DNA of 7,366 bases, taken from NCBI RefSeq assembly GCF_014672695.1, contig NZ_CP053923.1, forward strand, positions 407,336-414,701, written 5' to 3'. The first letter of the stretch is position 1, and each line of letters starts with the position of its first letter. This stretch comes from Defluviicoccus vanus. Its GTDB lineage: Bacteria; Pseudomonadota; Alphaproteobacteria; Rhodospirillales; Defluviicoccaceae. Positions 1-5,834 of the stretch are shown here, piece after piece. Made by a program: the position numbers and the translations under genes. The notes beneath the pieces were generated by a model. The model did no database searches, was not told the origin of the DNA, and worked only from the letters and a program-made list of their open reading frames with translations.

Positions 1-1
1 G

Positions 2-700
2 GCTGATCGGCAGATGATCTTCGATTGGCCGCGACTGCGGTCGGATCGCTGGCATCCCGACGACTTCCTGATCAGCGACGCCAACCAGGACGCGGTGCGC
101 TGGCTGGAACGCTGGCCGCAGTGGCCAGCACCGGCGCTGATCGCTTATGGACCCGCCGGCTGCGGCAAGACGCACATGGTAAGCTGGTTTCGCGCCCGAA
201 CTGCCGCGGTGCAACTCTCGCCGGGCGCGCTCGCCGCCATCGATCCCCACGCCATGGCCGCGCGCGATACGCTTTGCGTCATCGAGGACGCCGATCGTCT
301 GGACGGCCTGCCGATGCAGCGGGCGCTGCTGCATCTCTACAATTGCTTGGCTGCCGCCGAGGGCCGGCTGCTGCTGACGGCGCGGCAGCCTCCCAAGGCA
401 TGGCCGCTACAACTGGCCGACCTGCGATCGCGCCTGCAAGCGGCGCCGACCGCTGCCATTCTCGCCCCCGACGATGCCCTGCTCGGGGCACTGCTGATCA
501 AGCTGTTCCGCGATCATCAGCTGGCGATCGACGACGACGTGGTAACCTATCTGTTGCCCCGCATCGAGCGATCCTTTGCCACCCTGCCGCCGCTGGTCGA
601 TCAATTGGACCGGGCCAGCCTCACCGCCGGTCGGCGGCTTACCGTTCCCTTCGTCCGCCAAGTCCTCGGCCTCGAAACCGTCCAGGGGCAACAGGATTAA
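2..700 (+). CDS. hdaA: HdaA-type DnaA-related AAA+ regulator of replication initiation (5' partial)
   Basis: Hda proteins bind the DNA-loaded beta clamp and stimulate ATP hydrolysis by DnaA, which limits re-initiation at the origin. Counting from the ATG at 14, the protein shows a Walker A loop GPAGCGKT (46-53), a Walker B-like strand LCVIEDAD (87-94), a sensor-1 strand LLLTARQ (119-125) and the arginine-finger segment DLRSRL (136-141). At 228 residues it has the AAA+ core only and lacks the C-terminal helix-turn-helix of DnaA, as expected for Hda. The frame is open to base 2 and reads A-D-R-Q before that ATG. The Q followed by MIFDWP resembles the N-terminal clamp-binding motif of the family, so the true start probably lies left of the window. 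It stops 9 bases before the stop codon of the opposing aspS. The family is clear; the exact start is not visible. Confidence 0.92.
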   Translation, partial: ADRQMIFDWPRLRSDRWHPDDFLISDANQDAVRWLERWPQWPAPALIAYGPAGCGKTHMVSWFRARTAAVQLSPGALAAIDPHAMAARDTLCVIEDADRLDGLPMQRALLHLYNCLAAAEGRLLLTARQPPKAWPLQLADLRSRLQAAPTAAILAPDDALLGALLIKLFRDHQLAIDDDVVTYLLPRIERSFATLPPLVDQLDRASLTAGRRLTVPFVRQVLGLETVQGQQD

Positions 701-709
701 GCGGCAGAA

Positions 710-2557
710 TCAGGCGTCCTGCGGCGGCTGCCCCGAAGCGGCACCACTGCTGGCAATGGTACTGGTACTCACCGAGGGCTTCTTCGCCGCCGGCAGGTCG
801 AGGCGGATGTGCAACTCCTTCAACCGTTTCGGCTCCACTTCCGCCGGCGCGCCCATCAGCAGGTCCTGCGCCTGCTGATTCATCGGAAAGGCAATCACCT
901 CGCGGATGTTACGCTCGTCGGCGAGCAACATGACGATCCGGTCGATGCCTGGCGCCGAGCCTCCGTGCGGCGGGGCGCCGAACTGGAAGGCATGGAACAA
1001 ACCACCGAAGCGCCGCTCCACCTCGTCGGCGCCGTAGCCGGCAATCTCGAACGCCTTGACCATGACGTCCGGCCGGTGATTGCGAATCGCCCCGCTCGAC
1101 AGTTCGACGCCGTTGCAGATGATGTCGTACTGGAACGCCTTGATCTCCAGCGGATCGCAGCTGGTGAGCGCCTCCAATCCGCCTTGCGGCATGGAGAAAG
1201 GATTGTGACTGAACTCGATCTGGCCCGTGTCCTCGTTGCGCTCGAACATCGGGAAATCGACGATCCAGCAGAAGCGGAAGGCGCCCTCCTCGCGCAGGCC
1301 TAGCTCGTCGCAGAGCCGTTCGCGGACGACGCCGGCGAATTTCTCCGCCTGTGCCTGCGCCAGGCAGACGAAAAACACCGCATCGCCATCCTTGACACCG
1401 AGGCGCTCCTTAATCGCCGCCACCCGTTCGGCTTCGAGGTTCTTGCCGATCGGCCCCTTTACTTCGCCCTCGGCGAAGACGATGTAGCCAAGACCGCCGG
1501 CGCCCTGCTCGCGTGCCCATTCGTTGAGCTTGTCGAAGAAAGCCCGCGGCTTCGCCGCCGCACCCGTCGCCGGTATTGCGCGCACCACCTTGCCCTGGGC
1601 GACACCGCGAGCGAAGAGCCCGAAGCTGGAGTCGCGGAACGCATCGCTGACATCGGCGATGACCAGCGGGTTGCGCAGGTCGGGCTTGTCGGTCCCGTAC
1701 TTGAGCATGCTGTCGTCAAAGGCAATGCGCGGGAACGGCGGCGGCGTAACGGCGCGATCGCCGCCAAACTCGTCAAATACCCCGGCCAGCACCGGCTCGA
1801 TGGTGTTGAAGACGTCATCCTGGGTAACGAAGGCCATCTCGAAATCGAGCTGGTAGAATTCGCCCGGAGAACGATCGGCGCGCGCATCCTCGTCGCGGAA
1901 GCAGGGCGCGATCTGGAAGTAGCGGTCGAAGCCCGATGCCATCAACAGCTGCTTGAACTGCTGCGGCGCCTGCGGCAGGGCGTAGAACTTGCCCGGGTGA
2001 TTACGGCTCGGCACCAGGTAGTCGCGCGCGCCTTCGGGCGAGCTGGCGGTCAGAATCGGTGTCTGGAACTCAACGAACCCGGCATCAACCATCCGCTGAC
2101 GGATCGACGAGATCACTTGGCTGCGAAAAACGATGTTCTGGTGCGGCTTCTCGCGGCGCAGGTCGAGGAAGCGATAGCGAAGACGCACCTCTTCGCCCAG
2201 TTCCTGATCGACCGCAACCGGCATCGGCAGCGTCTCCGCCGGTGACTCCAGATGGAAGTCGGCGATTCTGATCTCGATCGTCCCGGTCGCCAGATTCGTG
2301 TTGATCGTCTCCGGCGACCGCCGCACCACCCGGCCGGTGATGGTGACGACACTTTCCGGACGCACCGCGGTGGTGGCGTCGAACAGCGGCGTTTCGGCCT
2401 CGATCACGCACTGGGTGATGCCGTAATGGTCGCGGAGGTCAATGAAAAGCAGATTGCCGTGATCCCGCTTGCGATGCACCCAGCCCGACAGACGAACGGT
2501 CTGACCTTCATCCTCGGCGCGCAGTTGGCCACAGGTATGGGTGCGGTAGGGATGCAT
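710..2557 (-). CDS. aspS: Aspartyl-tRNA synthetase (class IIb)
   Basis: A cytoplasmic enzyme that charges tRNA-Asp with aspartate using ATP. The 615 residues follow the bacterial AspRS plan: an N-terminal OB-fold anticodon domain (about 1-105), the class II core with motif 1 near FVEFQTPIL (161-169), the flipping-loop region [13 protein letters not shown] (173-185), motif 2 [11 protein letters not shown] (219-229) followed by SPGEFYQLD, an inserted GAD domain (about 290-430), and motif 3 [14 protein letters not shown] (532-545). The start is supported by GAAGGA eight bases upstream of the ATG, at 2571-2566 on the minus strand. H33 in RKRDHGNL occupies the place of L30 in the E. coli enzyme. 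Histidine there is associated with non-discriminating AspRS that also charges tRNA-Asn for amidation by GatCAB. The last 26 residues, after LHIRLDLP, form a Ser/Ala/Pro-rich tail outside the catalytic fold. The identification is secure; tRNA-Asn charging is inference. Confidence 0.98.
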   Translation of the reverse strand: MHPYRTHTCGQLRAEDEGQTVRLSGWVHRKRDHGNLLFIDLRDHYGITQCVIEAETPLFDATTAVRPESVVTITGRVVRRSPETINTNLATGTIEIRIADFHLESPAETLPMPVAVDQELGEEVRLRYRFLDLRREKPHQNIVFRSQVISSIRQRMVDAGFVEFQTPILTASSPEGARDYLVPSRNHPGKFYALPQAPQQFKQLLMASGFDRYFQIAPCFRDEDARADRSPGEFYQLDFEMAFVTQDDVFNTIEPVLAGVFDEFGGDRAVTPPPFPRIAFDDSMLKYGTDKPDLRNPLVIADVSDAFRDSSFGLFARGVAQGKVVRAIPATGAAAKPRAFFDKLNEWAREQGAGGLGYIVFAEGEVKGPIGKNLEAERVAAIKERLGVKDGDAVFFVCLAQAQAEKFAGVVRERLCDELGLREEGAFRFCWIVDFPMFERNEDTGQIEFSHNPFSMPQGGLEALTSCDPLEIKAFQYDIICNGVELSSGAIRNHRPDVMVKAFEIAGYGADEVERRFGGLFHAFQFGAPPHGGSAPGIDRIVMLLADERNIREVIAFPMNQQAQDLLMGAPAEVEPKRLKELHIRLDLPAAKKPSVSTSTIASSGAASGQPPQDA

Positions 2558-2740
2558 GGGAGGGTTCCTTCGGCGAATCGATCGTCTCGTTTAACGCGGT
2601 GGTGTACCGCAACATCGTGGGTGGACCGCCTGGGTCGACCCGCTGGCAGCCGCGCAGCGACGCCGCCGGATCCATCCTACCATCCCGGTTCTCGGTTTGT
2701 TTACTGCGAGTGCGGGCGGTGAAGCGGCGTTGGTGGGGGA

Positions 2741-2769
2741 AAAGCACACGGATGGCCAGCGGTTGTCAA
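2741..2769 (-). promoter_or_regulatory. Candidate sigma-70 promoter for aspS
   Basis: On the minus strand a perfect -35 hexamer TTGACA (2769-2764) is followed after 17 bases by TGCTTT (2746-2741). The latter matches the -10 consensus TATAAT at only two positions. Orientation fits aspS and would give an untranslated leader of roughly 175 bases. The -35 is good and the -10 poor, so this is a candidate only; a promoter nearer the start codon is possible. Confidence 0.3.
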
Positions 2770-2843
2770 GATAGGGTATGAAGAAGCTTCACCTCGTCCC
2801 CAGCGGTCGCTTCGGCGCGCCGCCTTGTTCCGGGACGTTTGCA

Positions 2844-2865
2844 TTAACCCCCATTTGCAGGTTAA
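2844..2865 (+). promoter_or_regulatory. Inverted repeat over the rnd translation-initiation region
   Basis: TTAACC (2844-2849) and GGTTAA (2860-2865) are perfect 6-base inverted arms with a 10-base spacer, ending nine bases before the rnd ATG. The right arm contains the only Shine-Dalgarno-like bases (CAGG, 2858-2861). If transcribed, the hairpin could mask the ribosome-binding site; as DNA it could be an operator. Arms this short can occur by chance. Confidence 0.3.
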
Positions 2866-2874
2866 GCCGCTCTT

Positions 2875-4095
2875 ATGACCCTGATCAGTGACACCCCAGA
2901 GCTGATACGCTTTTGCGGGGAGCTGGCCGGGTGCGAGTTCATCGCCGTCGACACCGAGTTCATGCGCGAGCGCACCTACTGGCCGAAGCTCTGTTTGGTG
3001 CAGGTGGCCGGTCCGGATGCCTCGGCCGCCGTCGATCCGCTCGCCAAAGGCATCGACCTCAGTCCCCTGTTTACCCTCCTGTCGGCGCCGGAAACGGTGA
3101 AGGTCTTTCACGCCGCACGCCAGGACCTGGAGATCTTCTACCATCTCATGGGGCAACTGCCGGCGCCGGTATTCGATACCCAGGTCGCCGCAATGGTCTG
3201 CGGCTTCGGAGACCAAGTGGCCTACGAGACGCTGGCCGCCAGACTGGCCCGGGTGAAACTCGACAAGGGATCGCGTTTCACCGACTGGGCGCTGCGGCCA
3301 CTGAGCACGCGCCAGATCGACTATGCCTTGAGCGACGTCATTCATTTGCGGCCGATCTACCGCAAACTGCTGCAGAAGCTGCAGGCAACCGGCCGCGCCG
3401 ACTGGCTCGGCGAGGAGATGGCGGCGCTGACCAGTCCGGCCGCCTACGCCGTCGATCCGTTGTTCGCCTTCCGCCGGTTGCGCAGCCGCAGTACCAACGG
3501 CCACGTACTGGCGGTACTGCGGGAGGTGGCCGCGTGGCGGGAGCGCGAGGCGCAGGCGCGCGACATCCCCCGCACCTGGCTGCTGCGCGACGAGGCGCTG
3601 CTCGAAATCGCCCACCATATGCCGCAGAAGGTGGACGATTTGGCACGGACCCGCAATCTGAACCGCAAGATGGCGGAAAGTCAGCAGGGGACGGACATTC
3701 TGACAGCGGTGGCGCGCGGGATGGCAGTCCCGGACAGCGAGTGCCCGCCCGTTGACGAGCGACGTGACCTGCCGCGTGGCCTCGCCCCGGTTGCCGACCT
3801 GCTCAAGGTGTTGCTGAAGATGAAGTGCGACGAATCCGGCGTGGCGCAGCGGCTGGTGGCGTCCTCGGACGAGATCGAACTCATCGCCGCCGACGGTGAC
3901 AGCGCCAACGTGCCGGCCCTGCATGGCTGGCGCCGCCAGCTGTTCGGCAATGATGCGCTGCAATTGCGCACCGGCCGTCTGGCTTTGGCGGTCAGGGGAC
4001 GCAAGCTGGCGCTGGTGCCGCTGAGCGGCGCACCGGAAGCCGGCGAGAACGCGGCCGAGGACAGCGCTGAACCAGCCAACTTCGCCGAGGACTAG
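2875..4095 (+). CDS. rnd: Ribonuclease D (DEDDy 3'-5' exoribonuclease with HRDC domain)
   Basis: RNase D trims the 3' ends of tRNA precursors and other small stable RNAs, using two metal ions. The DEDDy residues are all visible: Exo I VDTEF with D26 and E28, Exo II HAARQDLE with D84, and Exo III QIDYALSDV with Y150 and D154. The conserved stretch MRERTYWPKLCLVQVAG (30-46) is typical of alphaproteobacterial Rnd. An HRDC helical domain follows (about 210-285, including VAAWRERE and DIPRTWLLRD). The protein is 406 residues, against 375 for E. coli Rnd; the excess is a C-terminal extension ending in an acidic, Ala/Glu-rich tail (about 385-406). The ATG at 2875 is the first possible ATG after an in-frame TAA at 2863-2865, and its ribosome-binding site is weak (CAGG, 13 bases away). 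It diverges from aspS and meets ppx tail to tail. Confidence 0.96.
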   Translation: MTLISDTPELIRFCGELAGCEFIAVDTEFMRERTYWPKLCLVQVAGPDASAAVDPLAKGIDLSPLFTLLSAPETVKVFHAARQDLEIFYHLMGQLPAPVFDTQVAAMVCGFGDQVAYETLAARLARVKLDKGSRFTDWALRPLSTRQIDYALSDVIHLRPIYRKLLQKLQATGRADWLGEEMAALTSPAAYAVDPLFAFRRLRSRSTNGHVLAVLREVAAWREREAQARDIPRTWLLRDEALLEIAHHMPQKVDDLARTRNLNRKMAESQQGTDILTAVARGMAVPDSECPPVDERRDLPRGLAPVADLLKVLLKMKCDESGVAQRLVASSDEIELIAADGDSANVPALHGWRRQLFGNDALQLRTGRLALAVRGRKLALVPLSGAPEAGENAAEDSAEPANFAED

Positions 4096-4102
4096 AACCG
4101 CG

Positions 4103-5683
4103 TCACCGCGCCAGGGTTGCCTTGAGGCCGAGGGCGCGGGCTAGGCGGCCGAACCGGCGCTCCACGGCCTCGCTCAAATAGCCGCCGTCGGGCGGAACCC
4201 GCAGGATGATCGCGTCCTTTTCCAGCTTCAGCCTTGTCGCCGTCAGCAGACTGGCGGCGCCGCCGGACAGGGTATAGGCAAGACGCAGAGCCAGGCCCGT
4301 GGTGCGGGCACGCGCCAGTCGGCGCTCGTCGAGGAGGGTCCGCACCTGAGTGAGTATCCGATCGTCTTCATTGCCGCCGTAGCGGATGAGGATCGAGAGG
4401 GCCAATTCGGCACGATCCGAATGGAACAGGCCCGGATAGGGCACCCTGAGAACGCGGTAAAAGGCGTGCTGCGCCCGATAGTCCGGATGTTCGTTCCAGC
4501 CGATGTCGCAGAGAAGACTGGCGGCGTAACGCAACCGGCGTTCCGCCTCGGTTTCATGCGGGAAGAGCGGCGTCATCCAATCGAGGATCTCCTGCCCGTG
4601 CAGGGCAAAGCGGCCGGAGCGCTCGACACGGCTTTCGCAGGCACTGATCAGCGCATCCTGCGCGCGCAACGCCGACGGCAACATTTCCAGCATCTGCCCC
4701 TCGCGCATGCCATAGGCGGAGAAGATCACCTCCTTCGGCTTCGCCGCCTGCAGCAGCGCCGCCAGCGTCGCCGCGGCGTAGGGCAGTGAGGCGAGACGCG
4801 GCGCGTCGATGCCGGTCAGGCGATCGAGGGTGCTGGAACTCAGCGACGAAACCAGATCGGCGATGCGCAACGCATCGAAGAAGCCGATGGCGAAATTGTC
4901 GACCACATGCAGCGGATGATGGATCTGATCGATGAAGATACGAGCCAACGCCCGCCAGGAACCGCCGACGGCGTAGATCGAACGGCCGCCGATGCTGCCG
5001 AGCCAGGGAACGCTAGCCAGTTCCTGCTGCAGGATTTTGCGGAGTTTCACCCGGTCGCCACCCGCGGCCTCGGCCAGGCGCAGGTGTCCCAGCGGCAGCG
5101 TGGCGAAAGACGTCACATTGCCCAGATCGAGGCCGACCAGATCGAGACTACCGCCGCCCAGGTCGCCCAGAACGCCATCGGCGCCAGGGACGCCATTGAG
5201 CAGGCCGACCGCCGCCAGCCGCGCCTCTTCGGCACCGCTCAGCACATGCACCGGCAGGCCGACCAATTGTTCCAGTTCTCGGGTAAAGGCATGGCCGTTG
5301 CTCGCGTCGCGGACCGCCGCCGTCGCCACCAGTTCCAGCCGCTCGACGCCCATTGCCTCCGCCAGGCGGACGAAACGGCGCATGGAGGCGAGCGCCAGTT
5401 GCATGCCCTTGGCATTGAGCTGGCCGGTCCGGCCGATTCCGGCGCCAAGTGCGCACTGCGCCTTTTCATTGAAGATGGGCATCGGCAATCGCGTCGGGAC
5501 GTCATAGACCACGAGGCGAACCGTGTTCGAGCCGATGTCGACGACGCCGACGCGGCCGGGCGAAGTGTGCAGTTCGTGGGTCGAAGAAATATCCGCTGCC
5601 GCCCCAACGCTCAGGGCGTCGGTCGATTGCTGTTCCGAGAGTTTGCTCATCGCCGGTGCCCGCCGTCCATTTTGTTCGCGCAT
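4103..5683 (-). CDS. ppx: Exopolyphosphatase of the Ppx/GppA family
   Basis: Ppx/GppA enzymes remove terminal phosphate from inorganic polyphosphate, and some also convert pppGpp to ppGpp. The protein has the ASKHA actin-like fold: the phosphate-1 motif VVDIGSNTVRLVVYD (about 47-60), the catalytic-glutamate segment LSGAEEARL (147-155), the phosphate-2 motif DLGGGSLDL (173-181) and the glycine-rich AVGGSWRAL (about 237-245). A helical C-terminal domain contains LLCDIGWNEHPDYR, a stretch I associate with alphaproteobacterial Ppx. Its roughly 515-527 residues match the longer Ppx type. The start is uncertain: TTG at 5686, ATG at 5683 and ATG at 5650 share a frame. None has a strong ribosome-binding site, and the conserved region begins about 32 residues after the last of them. 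It is divergent from ppk2. The family does not reveal whether polyphosphate or pppGpp is preferred. Confidence 0.94.
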   Translation of the reverse strand: MREQNGRRAPAMSKLSEQQSTDALSVGAAADISSTHELHTSPGRVGVVDIGSNTVRLVVYDVPTRLPMPIFNEKAQCALGAGIGRTGQLNAKGMQLALASMRRFVRLAEAMGVERLELVATAAVRDASNGHAFTRELEQLVGLPVHVLSGAEEARLAAVGLLNGVPGADGVLGDLGGGSLDLVGLDLGNVTSFATLPLGHLRLAEAAGGDRVKLRKILQQELASVPWLGSIGGRSIYAVGGSWRALARIFIDQIHHPLHVVDNFAIGFFDALRIADLVSSLSSSTLDRLTGIDAPRLASLPYAAATLAALLQAAKPKEVIFSAYGMREGQMLEMLPSALRAQDALISACESRVERSGRFALHGQEILDWMTPLFPHETEAERRLRYAASLLCDIGWNEHPDYRAQHAFYRVLRVPYPGLFHSDRAELALSILIRYGGNEDDRILTQVRTLLDERRLARARTTGLALRLAYTLSGGAASLLTATRLKLEKDAIILRVPPDGGYLSEAVERRFGRLARALGLKATLAR

Positions 5684-5763
5684 CAAGGACCGACTGCACC
5701 GGTAGAACTTGCACCGATGGCCTTCGGCATCGCGAGCGCGCTTCGTTCATCACTTCGCCACGC

Positions 5764-5780
5764 CCAACGGTAGCCGTTGG
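5764..5780. promoter_or_regulatory. Perfect inverted repeat between ppx and ppk2, possible shared operator
   Basis: The 17 bases CCAACGGTAGCCGTTGG are two perfect 7-base arms around TAG. The element lies about 55 bases upstream of the ppk2 start and 80 upstream of the ppx start. It overlaps the -35 of the candidate ppk2 promoter and the -10 of a weaker ppx candidate on the other strand (TTGCGA 5795-5790, 17 bases, TACCGT 5772-5767). It does not match the Pho box as I know it (direct CTGTCAT repeats). There is no T-run, so it is not an obvious intrinsic terminator. Confidence 0.45.
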
Positions 5781-5806
5781 CAGACGCTATCGCAAACGTC
5801 TACCAT
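5777..5806 (+). promoter_or_regulatory. Candidate sigma-70 promoter for ppk2
   Basis: TTGGCA (5777-5782, five of six to the -35 consensus) is followed after 18 bases by TACCAT (5801-5806, four of six to TATAAT). CATAAT at 5804-5809 is a closer -10 match but would make the spacing to TTGGCA 21 bases. Transcription would begin near 5813, about 20 bases before the start codon. A second inverted pair, AGACG (5782-5786) and CGTCT (5797-5801), sits in the spacer. Confidence 0.4.
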
Positions 5807-5834
5807 AATCGCCCACGCACAGGGATGGCGAAAC

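Larger units (their letters stand above)
2558..2874. other. Divergent intergenic region between aspS and rnd (317 bases)
   Basis: This gap must hold the promoters of both aspS (-) and rnd (+). I see the aspS ribosome-binding site (2566-2571), a perfect TTGACA on the minus strand (2769-2764), and small inverted repeats: GCGGT/ACCGC (2596-2600 and 2606-2610), the palindrome GGGTCGACCC (2632-2641), TGAAG/CTTCA (2779-2783 and 2787-2791), and TTAACC/GGTTAA just before rnd. A 79-codon minus-strand frame starts here and runs into aspS out of frame. It resembles no family I know and is probably spurious. I see no tRNA, no terminator with a T-run and no recognisable riboswitch or T-box. Confidence 0.6.

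Noticed and set aside
25..933. 302-codon plus-strand frame overlapping hdaA and the end of aspS
   Set aside because: It is a shifted frame of hdaA with Arg/Ala/Pro-rich low complexity; the hdaA frame carries the AAA+ motifs.
2575..2579. GAATC (GANTC, CcrM methylation target) just before the aspS start
   Set aside because: A single occurrence of a five-base degenerate site is expected by chance, and others lie inside genes; there is no sign of regulatory use.
2508..2747. 79-codon minus-strand frame upstream of and overlapping the aspS start, as a leader peptide
   Set aside because: It has no Asp-codon run or attenuator structure, ends out of frame inside aspS and resembles nothing known.
2844..2865. 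CtrA site upstream of rnd
   Set aside because: The two TTAA elements are separated by 14 bases, not the 7 of the CtrA consensus TTAA-N7-TTAA. They are kept only as an inverted repeat.
2701..3963. 420-codon open frame on the minus strand opposite rnd
   Set aside because: The plus strand encodes a complete RNase D with all DEDDy residues. The minus frame has no recognisable domain and is a typical high-GC antisense shadow.
5715..5732. Hairpin CGAT-G-GCC-TTC-GGC-ATCG in the ppx leader
   Set aside because: The stem contains a bulge and has no T-run; short GC-rich stems like this are common in such DNA and no function can be assigned.
4907..5773. 288-codon plus-strand frame opposite ppx
   Set aside because: It is antisense to the conserved Ppx motifs and has a Gln/Arg/Ala-rich composition without any domain.
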